A program made the translations under genes and the position numbers. A stretch of 32,597 nucleotides of DNA from Niabella sp. (GTDB lineage: Bacteria > Bacteroidota > Bacteroidia > Chitinophagales > Chitinophagaceae). The DNA lies in contig JAGIAQ010000042.1 in the NCBI GenBank assembly GCA_017744795.1, positions 1 through 32,597 on the forward strand. Reading direction: 5' to 3'. Positions within the stretch are counted from its first letter, which is position 1; the number at the start of each line of letters is the position of its first letter. Shown one piece after another: positions 17,292 through 26,611 of this stretch. A model generated the notes under the pieces. That model was given only the letters and a program-made list of their open reading frames with translations. It searched no databases and was not told the DNA's origin.

Positions 17292-18818
17292 TTATTTTAC
17301 ATTTTCTAATGCCGGCATTAAGAACCTGCTGACCTCAGGCGTATGATGTTCTTTTTTCATGATCGCTTCCATTTTTTTTACGACGTCAGGATGTTGCGCA
17401 GCAATATCCTTTTGCTCCTGGAGGTCAGTGTCCAAATCGTACAACTGCGTTTTTAAAGTCCCTTTCAGGATATTGGTGCGCACTGCTTTCCATTTGCCCA
17501 TTCGTACTGCCTGTTGCCCTCCGTATTCAGGGTATTCAAAGTAGAGATAATCGTGCTGTTGCTGCTGCGCACGCTGTCCCAGCAGCTCAGGCAAAATGCT
17601 GATACCATCTATATTCCCGGGCGCCTTCATTTTTAATAATGCGCACAGGGTGGGCATCATATCAATGGTAGCCGATACCAGATCCGAAGTAGCGCCGGCT
17701 TTGATCCGGCCCGGCCATTGTACAATAAACGGTTCGCGAATGCCGCCTTCGTATACCGATCCTTTTGTACGTCCCTCGCCATTTTTGAAAAGCCCGGTGC
17801 TGTTGAAAAATCCGGCGTCCACTCCTACTCCCGGAAACGACGGTCCGTTATCGCTGCAAAACATGATAATCGTATTGTCATAAAGCCCGTTCTTTTTCAG
17901 GGTTTCTATTAATTGCCCCACCTGCTCATCCAACGCCGAGATCATAGCCGCATAGGTTGCCCTCGGGTACCGGCAGGGGAAATAAGAACCGCCCAGAAAC
18001 GGCTGCTCCTCACCAAATTTTTTATGGTAGTAATCGACCCATTTTTGCGGCGCCTGCAAGGAAACATGCGGCAAAGGCGATGGGTAGTAGAGAAAGAACG
18101 GTTTGTTTTTATTTTTCTCAATAAACTGAACAGCCGCTTTTATCAGCAGGTCCGGTGCATATACTTTTTGCTGGTAGCGATGGTAATTTCGTTCATCCAT
18201 TTTATCCAGACTATCGGGAAATTTTACATTAGGATCAACGATTTTATTATCCAGTGGTACACGCAGCTCATTTTCCCAAAGATGCCCGTTATAATATGTA
18301 TGGTCCTGCCGCTGACAAATGTATCCGTAAAAATAATCAAAGCCCTGGCGGTTGGGCAGTCCGGAGGTGCCGGGTGCGCCTAACCCCCATTTGCCCACGA
18401 GGCCGGTAGTATAACCCGCTTCTTTTAAAATTTTGGCAATGGTGAGGGTTGAGTCAGGTATCGGCCATTGTCCCTCCAGGTAAGGGTTTTCTTCCATCGC
18501 CTTAAAATCCCATACAGGCCCGCGTTCGCCCCATTCATGGTTACCGCGGATATAAGCTTTGCCCGAACCGATGCCGGTCATTAGCAAATACCGTGATGGC
18601 GCACAAACCGGAAAGGCATAATGCTGGGTAAAACGCATTCCGTTTTTTGACAGGGCATCGATATGCGGCGTTTCAATCTTTTGCTGGCCATAGCATCCCA
18701 CATCACCATAACCTAAATCATCGGCAAGAATATAAATGATATTGGGATTTTCTTGCGCCCACAATGGAGTGCTACCCCACAAAAGGAACGCATTTAAAAA
18801 CAGAATTATTTTATACAT
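17292..18818 (-). CDS. Exported sulfatase (S1 family, Cys type)
   Basis: A 508-residue protein with a signal peptide (residues 1-21, ending PLWAQ). LADDLGYGDVG supplies the two metal-ligand Asp residues. The activation motif CxPSR is present as C72-APSR in VCAPSRYLLMTG; C72 must become formylglycine through FGE or anSME. MFCSDNGPS supplies the later metal ligands, and GLVGKWGLG and SPLPHVSLQ carry the expected Lys and His. It resembles arylsulfatase A / N-acetylgalactosamine-6-sulfatase types; the exact S1 subfamily and the sulfated sugar cannot be told by eye. It is last in the SusC-SusD-DUF5017-transporter series, 266 bp after the transporter, perhaps with its own promoter. A maturase gene is not in the window. 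Confidence 0.93.
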   Translation of the reverse strand: MYKIILFLNAFLLWGSTPLWAQENPNIIYILADDLGYGDVGCYGQQKIETPHIDALSKNGMRFTQHYAFPVCAPSRYLLMTGIGSGKAYIRGNHEWGERGPVWDFKAMEENPYLEGQWPIPDSTLTIAKILKEAGYTTGLVGKWGLGAPGTSGLPNRQGFDYFYGYICQRQDHTYYNGHLWENELRVPLDNKIVDPNVKFPDSLDKMDERNYHRYQQKVYAPDLLIKAAVQFIEKNKNKPFFLYYPSPLPHVSLQAPQKWVDYYHKKFGEEQPFLGGSYFPCRYPRATYAAMISALDEQVGQLIETLKKNGLYDNTIIMFCSDNGPSFPGVGVDAGFFNSTGLFKNGEGRTKGSVYEGGIREPFIVQWPGRIKAGATSDLVSATIDMMPTLCALLKMKAPGNIDGISILPELLGQRAQQQQHDYLYFEYPEYGGQQAVRMGKWKAVRTNILKGTLKTQLYDLDTDLQEQKDIAAQHPDVVKKMEAIMKKEHHTPEVSRFLMPALENVK

Positions 18819-19084
18819 AGCTACTAAGTTTTATTAATAAAAACAAAGCGGACCCAAGATGGATGCGATAATTATCTGCGTTGAAATTACGATTCGCCAA
18901 GGAATCATTGTAGATAGACCTCAAAATTTTTGGGTAATCTGGTATATAAGCGAAGAGGAACATTGCGGGGAACCGCGCAAATAGCATCGGGTCATTTCCG
19001 GCCTTTTAAAGTCACGCCAAGAGGGGCACGCCGTAAAATCCGGGAAAAAAAGAGGTACTATTGGTTTGGTTTATACGCCCCCCG

Positions 19085-20350
19085 CTATCCCGCATCTGTT
19101 TTTTGTTTTATTCTGATCTTATGCCCGTACCATCCATAAAAGGCAATCATCAGGTAGCACGGCAATACGATCCAGTATGCCATTGCGGGGCTCCAGGAAT
19201 CTGAAAGTTTGCCATACAGAAGCGGAATAACAGCGCCGCCGGCAATGGCCATAACGAGCAGCGCCGATCCGGTTTTGGTGTAACTTCCCAGATCGGCAAT
19301 TGCAAGCGGCCAGATGGAAGGCCACATTAAAGAATTGGCCAGCCCTAATAATGCTATAAAAATTACCGAAAGCGTGCCGTGTGTGCCAATAGCGGCCCCT
19401 GCAAATAAGATCCCCAATACAGCAGAAGCTTTCAACCCCTGCGTTTGAGAAAAGATCTTCGGGATACAAATAATCCCGATGAGGTAACCTAGTAGCATGC
19501 ACAGCAGGGTAAGCGACGTAAAAAACTGGGCTTTGGCCATTGGAATTCCAACAGAAGACGCATAGCCAATGATGGTGTTCCCTGCAATCACCTCCACTCC
19601 TACGTAAACAAATAAAGTCAGCACTCCCAGGATCAGGTGTGGGTAGGACAATATCGACGTTGGCATCGCTGTTGTTGATCCGCTAGCTGCGTCATCCTCT
19701 TCCTCCGCCGGCTCGGGCAATGAAATCCTAAAAAACCAAAAGCTTAGCAATAGCAAGCCAGCAAATATAACCAGGTACGGATTAATAACCCGGGTTGCAA
19801 GATTCTCCAGTGCAACCAATCGCTCTGCCGGCCCCAATTGTTCCAATTTTATTTTTGTGGCATCTGCATCTGCCAGTACCAGCCGTCCTAATATAAGCGG
19901 TGCCAGAATTCCTGCCACGCCATTGCAGATTCCCATAATGCTCATACGCCGGGCAGCGCTTTCCCTGGGACCTAATATTGCCACATATGGATTGGAGGCG
20001 GTTTGCAAAATTGCCAATCCGATGCCCTGAATAAACAGACCGGTTAAAAAGATCCAGTACTGCCGGGTAAACGCGCCGGGAATAAATAGCAGGGACCCCA
20101 ATGCCATGACCAGCAAACCTAAAGCGATCCCATTTTTAAACCCGGTTTTTTTTAATACTTTCCCGGCTGGTATTGCCATAACAAAATAGGAAATATAAAA
20201 GGCGAAGGAGACCAGCTGCGCCTGAAAATTATTGAGCTCACAAGCCAATTGCAGATAGGGAATTAAAATGGAACACAGCCAGGTAATAAATCCAAAAACA
20301 AAAAACAACAAGCCGATGCTCACGATCGCCTTTCGGTAGGGTATGTTCAT
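19085..20350 (-). CDS. FucP-type sugar:proton symporter (MFS)
   Basis: A 421-residue protein with about twelve hydrophobic segments. The first reads SIGLLFFVFGFITWLCSILIPYLQ, the usual opening of the FucP/GluP group, and the family block GIGLAILQTASNPYVAILGP is complete. Members take up L-fucose, galactose, glucose or N-acetylglucosamine across the inner membrane with protons. An acidic loop (EPAEEEDDAASGS, about residues 212-224) separates the two halves. It lies 125 bp after the DUF5017 gene in the same direction, in a T/A-rich gap. In this locus it would import the monosaccharide released from the sulfated substrate. The family is firm, the sugar is not. Confidence 0.92.
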   Translation of the reverse strand: MNIPYRKAIVSIGLLFFVFGFITWLCSILIPYLQLACELNNFQAQLVSFAFYISYFVMAIPAGKVLKKTGFKNGIALGLLVMALGSLLFIPGAFTRQYWIFLTGLFIQGIGLAILQTASNPYVAILGPRESAARRMSIMGICNGVAGILAPLILGRLVLADADATKIKLEQLGPAERLVALENLATRVINPYLVIFAGLLLLSFWFFRISLPEPAEEEDDAASGSTTAMPTSILSYPHLILGVLTLFVYVGVEVIAGNTIIGYASSVGIPMAKAQFFTSLTLLCMLLGYLIGIICIPKIFSQTQGLKASAVLGILFAGAAIGTHGTLSVIFIALLGLANSLMWPSIWPLAIADLGSYTKTGSALLVMAIAGGAVIPLLYGKLSDSWSPAMAYWIVLPCYLMIAFYGWYGHKIRIKQKTDAG

Positions 20351-20475
20351 TTGATATAATTTTTTTCTTTTTTTAGCATCTGCACCTGACAGGTCACAAT
20401 GGTTTTTGTTTCTAAATTACTCTTTTCTTTTTTTAAGCTATATCTTAGTTCGTTCCCGCATTTTACAAACGGTCA

Positions 20476-21558
20476 CTAGGGCGTTACTGTAACGATTACC
20501 TTTTTCACTATGGCAGCATAATTCTCGATAGTATTATTTGCCGCCACAAAGTAAGCTGTATATTGCCCGGGTACACTATAGGTATAGCTATAGACGGCAG
20601 GCATTGCCCCGTAAATGGATGTTCGAACCGGGATGGACCAATCTTTCCCCAGCTTAACCGAATCCAGGGTAATGGGCGTTGAAACCGCCCAGTTTTCACT
20701 AGCGGGATCATTGTACGGACTATTAGGATCATAAGCCACATATACCGGCAGTACCGCATTGGGATTGTACTGAGGGCTTTTAGGATCATAGATCGGGTTT
20801 TTGGGGTCAAATACCGGGTTGTTGGGATTATAAATGGGGTCCGTCGGATTCTTGTACACTGGTCCGTATAAGGTTACCCTCGTATTGGTAATCGTAGAAC
20901 GGGCCGGAGCATTTACAGGGTTCTCATCTACAATTCTGAATCCTGTAAGCGCCTGATCGGCGATGGTAACGACGGCGCCATTCAGCACTGTATCTGCACT
21001 TTTTAACAAAAAGTTTTCGACCAGCCATTGCCGGGCAAAGCCATTGGCAACCTGAGGCCGGTTCATATAGCGCAAGGCAAAATAAACCGGCTTGCCCGCC
21101 TGAACAAATTTTGAAAGGTTAACAGACCGCGTAGCCAACATAGTTGCCGAAGTGGCCAGTGTAAAACTATCGGTTATATTTACCCAGGTAGCAGCTTTCA
21201 CACTGGCAAGATCTTTATAATTGCCGTTAAAATCTGTGGAAAGTAAAATGGAGAATTGATTGGTTTGTGTACCAGCGGGTGTGCCGGCAGCTACTCCATT
21301 GGAAAAGCTCACCGTCAAACCCTTACCTGCCACAGCAATATTTCTGCCGTCTTTGTAATTATAGTCCTTATAAATTTCTCCCGAGTAAAACGAAACGGTT
21401 GTTGCTGCTCCCGAAAATTTAAACACGGCGGGCACACCCGCTTTAACCGTTACCGCCGTTGTTGTTACATCAAAATCGGGAGCGGTTACTACGGCCAGTT
21501 CTTTCTGGCAGGACACAAAAAATATTCCCGCCAACCCTATCAGATTTTTAATTTTCAT
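20476..21558 (-). CDS. DUF5017 surface lipoprotein with Asn/Asp-Pro heptad repeats
   Basis: A 360-residue protein with a lipoprotein signal (FFVSC, Cys17), so membrane-anchored and probably surface exposed. The first 210 residues resemble DUF5017 proteins of SusCD loci: a PKD/Ig-like start (PDFDVTTTAVTVKAGVPAVFKFSG) and the block YFALRYMN, then ARQWLVENFLL. Residues 237-285 form a degenerate 7-residue repeat [ND]PxxPx[YF] in five or so copies. A final beta-rich part (PGQYTAYFVAANNT) closes the protein. It lies 27 bp after susD, as expected for a surface glycan-binding partner. The DUF5017 name rests on recall of the family, not on a search. Confidence 0.85.
   Translation of the reverse strand: MKIKNLIGLAGIFFVSCQKELAVVTAPDFDVTTTAVTVKAGVPAVFKFSGAATTVSFYSGEIYKDYNYKDGRNIAVAGKGLTVSFSNGVAAGTPAGTQTNQFSILLSTDFNGNYKDLASVKAATWVNITDSFTLATSATMLATRSVNLSKFVQAGKPVYFALRYMNRPQVANGFARQWLVENFLLKSADTVLNGAVVTIADQALTGFRIVDENPVNAPARSTITNTRVTLYGPVYKNPTDPIYNPNNPVFDPKNPIYDPKSPQYNPNAVLPVYVAYDPNSPYNDPASENWAVSTPITLDSVKLGKDWSIPVRTSIYGAMPAVYSYTYSVPGQYTAYFVAANNTIENYAAIVKKVIVTVTP
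20704..20850 (-). repeat. Tandem 7-residue repeat [ND]PxxPx[YF] in the DUF5017 protein
   Basis: Read on the minus strand, residues 237-264 form four regular units, NPTDPIY, NPNNPVF, DPKNPIY and DPKSPQY. A fifth, interrupted unit follows (NPNAVLPVY), then DPNSPYNDP. Period is 7 residues (21 bp). Confidence 0.85.
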
Positions 21559-21585
21559 AACTACTATTTTTGGATCAGGAATGCG

Positions 21586-23436
21586 TTACCACCCAGTATT
21601 TTGAGTCATTTTTAAATTATTGATCATCTCTTTATCCGGTATAGGCATGAGCACATCTCTGGCTGAAGCACGTGAAAAAGAAAGTACGAAACCCGCGCCC
21701 GGCACATCCTGCTGTGCCTCGTTTCCCATGTCCTGATTTACTTTCAGGAAAATTCCCCACCGGAGCAGGTCGGCTTTCCGGCTTCCTTCCATATTAAACT
21801 CGCGCATGCGCTCATCCTGAATAAAAGAAAGAAAAGCGGTTTTGGAAGCAAGCGCCGATGCGGGAACATCGCCATCGGTGGCTTTGTAAATGGTTGCTGC
21901 CGCAGTTGCCCCTGAGCCGCCGCCACCGGAAATCGTCACTGACGGAACACTGCTGTAACTGCCCGCCTGAAAAAATTGAACTCCTGTAGAATCCCGGTTC
22001 AGATTGACCGCCACCACCGTGCCGCCCTGCACTACCGCCGTTGCTGTGGCGGTGCTTCCATTGCCCGCTGAAATGACTACTGACGGCGCACCTGTATAGC
22101 CGTTTCCCCCATTAGTAACCGCAATCGATTTAACACCGGTAGACCAGGCACGCCTTCTAACCAGGTTTACTGCAGCAATAGCATCAGCCGTGGGCGCACC
22201 ATTAATTTCATTGTCTGCCTCTGCGAACATCAGCAGCACGTCTGAGTACCTTATAATAGGCATGTTCGTGGAAGAGGTGGTAGCGGTTAACCTTGGAATA
22301 GCTTCATATTCACGCCGCCATTTGGCGGGATACAGATACCATTTGTCTCTTTCAGCCACCGGCACCGGGTTCAAGGTTTTTTGCCCGTTTACCTGTGAAT
22401 TTACATAGGTAAAAAGTGCGACGCTCCACCATTTCCTGAGATCTCCGTCGTCAAAGGAATTATAAAACTTTGCGGTGATATTCATGTAAGCCGCTCCGTT
22501 TCCGGTAGCGGAACCTGCAGCGGAAGGGGGCCCGTTGATATACCCTATACTCGTCCATTCCCCAAAAGCCATTGTGGAAGGATCCGAATTATTGCCATAA
22601 AACTCCGCCTCCCATAAATCTTCTTTAATATTATACTTGTTTTGTGCAAGTGTTATAAAGAGATTAGAATAACTGGGATTCAGGCTGTGGCCGGCCCCGG
22701 CATCATCCATCACTTTTTTTGCCCACATTTTTGCATCCTGGTATTTGGTGGCATCCTTCAGTGGTTCTCCGGCCATTGTAAGACAAACCTTCGCCAGCAT
22801 CCCGCGCACGGCCGACTTATTTACAGCGCCGGAATAACCGAGGTCCTGGATGTTCCGCACCAGGGGCTCTGCCGTTGTCATATCTGTCAGAATCTGCGCG
22901 TACACGTCTTTTACAGAAGCCCGGGCAATCGATACATCGGACGGAGATTGAGTAGATTTCAACTTAAGCGGTACCCCGCCCCAATATTGTACCAATGTAA
23001 AATAGTAATACCCTCTTAAAAACAGGGTTTCGCCTCTTACGCGATCTCTTGTAGTTTGCGGGATTGCTGTATTCTTATCTACATTCTCCAATAATACATT
23101 GGCCCGGTTGATACCATCCCATAATGTGGTCCAGAGCGATGTCATAAATGGATCAGATGCTGAGTAATTAAAATTAAAGGGACCATTGAGTGTAAGCCGG
23201 TTCATATAGGCAATGTCAGCATCCCAATCCAGGAGATAGTTTGCAATATTTCCCCAAAAGCCTCCGTTCCCTACCGTATTGTAGACTCCGGACAGCGCAG
23301 CATTCAGTTGCTGCTCCGTTTGGTAATAAGTGGCAGTCGTCAAAAAATCTGTAGGATGGGGTTGCAGAAATTTTTTGCAGGAGCCCATTACAACAACAGA
23401 AAGAAATAATACCGGCAAATAATATTTTCGTTTCAT
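21586..23436 (-). CDS. SusD/RagB-type outer-membrane nutrient-binding lipoprotein with Gly-rich insertion
   Basis: A 616-residue protein. The lipoprotein signal ends MGSCKKF with Cys20. N-terminal SusD blocks are clear: TATYYQTEQQLNAALSGVYN, LWDGINRANVLLENVD and FLRGYYYFTLVQYWGGVPL. C-terminal blocks are also clear: NMPIIRYSDVLLMFAEADNEI, AINLVRRRA-like AVNLVRRRAW, FLSFIQDERMREFNMEG and VLMPIPDKEM. SusD pairs with SusC to capture oligosaccharide at the cell surface. About 85 residues (435-520) interrupt the usual path between LVRRRAW and the ERxxEF helix, making the protein longer than most. It lies 19 bp after susC and is certainly co-transcribed. Confidence 0.95.
   Translation of the reverse strand: MKRKYYLPVLFLSVVVMGSCKKFLQPHPTDFLTTATYYQTEQQLNAALSGVYNTVGNGGFWGNIANYLLDWDADIAYMNRLTLNGPFNFNYSASDPFMTSLWTTLWDGINRANVLLENVDKNTAIPQTTRDRVRGETLFLRGYYYFTLVQYWGGVPLKLKSTQSPSDVSIARASVKDVYAQILTDMTTAEPLVRNIQDLGYSGAVNKSAVRGMLAKVCLTMAGEPLKDATKYQDAKMWAKKVMDDAGAGHSLNPSYSNLFITLAQNKYNIKEDLWEAEFYGNNSDPSTMAFGEWTSIGYINGPPSAAGSATGNGAAYMNITAKFYNSFDDGDLRKWWSVALFTYVNSQVNGQKTLNPVPVAERDKWYLYPAKWRREYEAIPRLTATTSSTNMPIIRYSDVLLMFAEADNEINGAPTADAIAAVNLVRRRAWSTGVKSIAVTNGGNGYTGAPSVVISAGNGSTATATAVVQGGTVVAVNLNRDSTGVQFFQAGSYSSVPSVTISGGGGSGATAAATIYKATDGDVPASALASKTAFLSFIQDERMREFNMEGSRKADLLRWGIFLKVNQDMGNEAQQDVPGAGFVLSFSRASARDVLMPIPDKEMINNLKMTQNTGW
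21877..22134 (-). repeat. Two-copy Gly/Ser/Thr-rich beta repeat inserted in SusD
   Basis: Residues about 435-520 contain GGNGYTGAPSVVISAGNGSTATATAV and later GSYSSVPSVTISGGGGSGATAAAT, each split here into G-x-Y-x-x-x-P-S-V-x-I-S-x-G-x-G-x-x-A-T-A-x-A. Copies are about 45 residues apart. Confidence 0.8.
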
Positions 23437-23455
23437 TGTCTTAAAAATAAGGTGA

Positions 23456-26400
23456 TTAAAAAGTTGCTTTCAAACCAAACACAATGGTGCGTACATTGGG
23501 GTATGCTGAAAAATCATAGCCCGGCATCAACACATTATCTGCTGTGGACACTTCGGGATCCAGACCCGAATATTTAGTCCAGGTAAACAGGTTTTGGGCA
23601 GAAAGATCTACTGAAAGATTTCTCAGGTATGCCTTCCGGATCAGCCTGGAAGGAAGCGAATAGGCCAGCGACAATGTTTTCAACCTCAGATAAGATCCGT
23701 CCTCTACATTCTTTGATGAAAAGTAACCGATGAATCCCTGCCCCCTGGTGCGATAATTTTCGTTAGTGGGATTGGTGGGAGACCAGCGGTTGGCGTAACT
23801 TGCATATTGATTAATATTGGCAAAACCGTTACTATTCCCTTCCAGCAACAGCCGGTTGGCATTGTAAAGATTGTTGCCATAAGACCATTGAAAAAAAACA
23901 TTCAGCGAAAAATTTTTGTAGCTTACATTATTTGAAAATCCACCAATATGAATCGGCTGACCCCGCCCGATAACCGTCATGTCCGCAGCGTTAACAGTGC
24001 CATCGCCATTCAGATCCCTGAGCTTAATATCACCTGGCTGGATCGTGTTCCTCGCGGTACCATTGGCTGCAACGCTCTTTTTAAGAATATATACTCCCGG
24101 AGCCGGGTTATCAAAATCTGCAAACTGATAATTTCCTTCCCAGATGTAGCCGATCATCATCCCCACCGGCTTTCCCACTTCTGCCAGATAAAGGGGCTGT
24201 CCGAATTGGGAAAGATAAGTTGGAACCCTGCTCAATGACGTTTGCCCATTGGACAGCGATAAAATTTTATTCTTGTTGAAACTAATATTGAAACTACTGG
24301 TCCAGTTCAGATCCTTTGTTTTTATATTGGTGGTATTAAGCGTGAACTCCCAGCCCGTGTTGCGGAGCCTTCCAATGTTCACCTGGGCCGAACCAAAGCC
24401 CGAGCTCTGCGGCAGATCGGTGTTCAACAGCAGGTTGGAGGCCGTGCGGCGATACCAATCCACCTCCAGCCCGATCCGGTTGTCCAGTATCCCTATTTCA
24501 TAACCCACATCTATCTGCTCCGATTTCTCCCACTGCAATTGCGGATTTCCCAAAGTGGATAAATAAGCCGCAGGTATTGGCGCCTGCTTATTAAAAGAAT
24601 AGCCCTGCCCGGTGTTATTTAATGTAAGTTTTGCGTACTCATCAAAATCGCCTACCCTGTTATTTCCGTTCTGGCCGTAGCTGGCCCGCAGTTTAGAATT
24701 GGTAATGAACGGAAGCGCCTTACGAAAAAAATCTTCCTGCCCCATGTTCCAGGCAACAGCTCCTCCGGGAAAATAACCCCAGGGGTTCAAAAACTTGGAA
24801 GAACCGTCGGCCCTGAAGTTCAGGGTAAGCATATATTTCGATCTGAAATTATAATCGATCCGGGCCGCATAGGAAACCATAGTATTCATACTGCTATAAA
24901 TACTTGGCGAATTAAAGGTTCCTGCAGGTGATTCATCCAATCCATCCATTCCCTTTGATTCATTGGGAAGCTGTATACCTGTAAAAGAGGAATAGTTTGT
25001 TTTATATTGATTCACCCCAAACAGCAATAACCCGTTAATCGAATGATCTTTTCCGATAGTGGTTTTATAGTTGAGTGTGTTCTCGTTAAAATAGCTGTTG
25101 GCTGTAGTGTTGCTCAAACTTCCCCATACGCCGTTTTTATTTCCAGGGTTCAGCGGGCTGCCCTGCGATGTTTTAGAATTATAGAACTGTTCGTTCCGTA
25201 CATGAGACTGCATTAAGCCACCGGTAGATTTAAAAGTCAATTTTGGTGTAATGGCATAACTAACGTAGACATCCGATTGTACCTGGTTATTAATGGTGTG
25301 CTGGTATTGGTTTTTCAGATCAGAAACCGGGTTAATGCGAAAATCACTGCCAGTAACCGATTGCTGGTCGGCGTCTTCGTTTAACAGGTCTTCACCCGCA
25401 ATGGCAGATATCGGGCGGTACATCCATGCCCGGATCAATGCCGGAGAAGTAGCATTACCGCCCCCGTAAATAGACCGGATCTGCTGTCCGTAAATATCAG
25501 TTTGCGTAATGGCTACATTTGTTCCGACTTTAAATTTATTCGAGATCGTCTGATCCAGTGAAAGTCTTCCGGTGTACCGCTTCATCCCGGTATTAATAAT
25601 TACCCCTTTCTGGTTAAATACAGATCCGGATACCGAATATTTTGTTTGCTCTGAACCCCCACGGATACCCAGGTTGTAATTTTGGTACACGCCTGTCTGC
25701 ATGATCTGATCCTGCCAGTTGATACCCGGTACATTTTTGTAACTGTCCAGCGTTTTGCCCAATGCCGTGTAAGCCGGAGTATTAAAGGTATTCGGATTCA
25801 GCTCCATTTGATATTTCACAAAATCGTAGGGGCTCATTACAGGGATCAATGGTGGCTTTAACTGGTAGCCCATTGTTGCCCCGAGGGAAACCTCCGGCTT
25901 TCCCTGCTTGCCTCTTTTAGTTTGGATCAGCACTACCCCATTTGCCCCCCTCGAGCCATAAATAGCCGTAGACGAAGCGTCTTTCAGGATGGATACGGAC
26001 GCTATATCGTCCATATTAAGTGTATTAGGATCCAGGTTTTCGATAGGAAACCCATCCACCACATACAAGGGTGTTGTGCTTTGGGTAAGGGACCCGGCTC
26101 CCCGTATCATAATATTCATCCCGCCACCCGGTTGTCCGTCCGTACTGTTTACCTGTACGCCGGCCACCCTTCCTGCTAGGGCTTGTGCAAAAGAGGCTAC
26201 GGGCGCTTTCTTCATATCTTCTACATTAACGGTTCCCACCGATCCTGTCAGGTCCAGCTTGCGCACCGATCCGTAGCCAATAATCACCACCTGATCCAGC
26301 GAAGCATTCACAGGCGTCAGCGACACATTAATTTTTGAACGGCCGGCGATTGCAAGGGCAAGAGGCTCAAAACCGACGTGAGAGAACAGCACCGAATCGG

Positions 26401-26611
26401 TTGCCCCCCCTCCGCCCAGCTGATAGCTGCCGTCCGCGTTGGTGGCAGTTACCATCCCGGGTTTGCCGGCAATTTGAACAGTAACTCCCTGTAACGGCCG
26501 GTTATCTGTATTAGCGCGAACTACCCCGCTGATCCCCTGCCCCTGTGCAGAAAAAAGCCCCAGCACCCCTACACCGGTACAGAAAAGTAATTTTACAAAT
26601 CGAGTACACAT
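23456..26611 (-). CDS. SusC/RagA-type TonB-dependent outer-membrane transporter (first copy)
   Basis: A 1051-residue protein. Signal peptide at residues 1-25. A CarboxypepD_reg-like domain follows (GISGVVRANTDNRPLQGVTVQIAG to about 100), then the TonB box LDQVVIIGYG at about 105-114. The plug domain has the SusC landmarks RIRGAGSL-like MIRGAGSLTQSTTPLYVVDGFP and SILKDASSTAIYGSRGANGV. A long beta-barrel ends ATF, the usual C-terminal Phe. Together with SusD it forms the energised glycan importer. It is the first gene of the minus-strand locus. The 477-bp upstream region is shared with the divergent Gfo/Idh/MocA gene. No sigma/anti-sigma or hybrid-sensor gene lies nearby. Confidence 0.96.
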   Translation of the reverse strand: MCTRFVKLLFCTGVGVLGLFSAQGQGISGVVRANTDNRPLQGVTVQIAGKPGMVTATNADGSYQLGGGGATDSVLFSHVGFEPLALAIAGRSKINVSLTPVNASLDQVVIIGYGSVRKLDLTGSVGTVNVEDMKKAPVASFAQALAGRVAGVQVNSTDGQPGGGMNIMIRGAGSLTQSTTPLYVVDGFPIENLDPNTLNMDDIASVSILKDASSTAIYGSRGANGVVLIQTKRGKQGKPEVSLGATMGYQLKPPLIPVMSPYDFVKYQMELNPNTFNTPAYTALGKTLDSYKNVPGINWQDQIMQTGVYQNYNLGIRGGSEQTKYSVSGSVFNQKGVIINTGMKRYTGRLSLDQTISNKFKVGTNVAITQTDIYGQQIRSIYGGGNATSPALIRAWMYRPISAIAGEDLLNEDADQQSVTGSDFRINPVSDLKNQYQHTINNQVQSDVYVSYAITPKLTFKSTGGLMQSHVRNEQFYNSKTSQGSPLNPGNKNGVWGSLSNTTANSYFNENTLNYKTTIGKDHSINGLLLFGVNQYKTNYSSFTGIQLPNESKGMDGLDESPAGTFNSPSIYSSMNTMVSYAARIDYNFRSKYMLTLNFRADGSSKFLNPWGYFPGGAVAWNMGQEDFFRKALPFITNSKLRASYGQNGNNRVGDFDEYAKLTLNNTGQGYSFNKQAPIPAAYLSTLGNPQLQWEKSEQIDVGYEIGILDNRIGLEVDWYRRTASNLLLNTDLPQSSGFGSAQVNIGRLRNTGWEFTLNTTNIKTKDLNWTSSFNISFNKNKILSLSNGQTSLSRVPTYLSQFGQPLYLAEVGKPVGMMIGYIWEGNYQFADFDNPAPGVYILKKSVAANGTARNTIQPGDIKLRDLNGDGTVNAADMTVIGRGQPIHIGGFSNNVSYKNFSLNVFFQWSYGNNLYNANRLLLEGNSNGFANINQYASYANRWSPTNPTNENYRTRGQGFIGYFSSKNVEDGSYLRLKTLSLAYSLPSRLIRKAYLRNLSVDLSAQNLFTWTKYSGLDPEVSTADNVLMPGYDFSAYPNVRTIVFGLKATF

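Noticed and set aside
18930..19139. 69-codon plus-strand frame between sulfatase and transporter
   Set aside because: Its 3' end is antisense to the transporter, no homology is recognised, and no promoter is seen.
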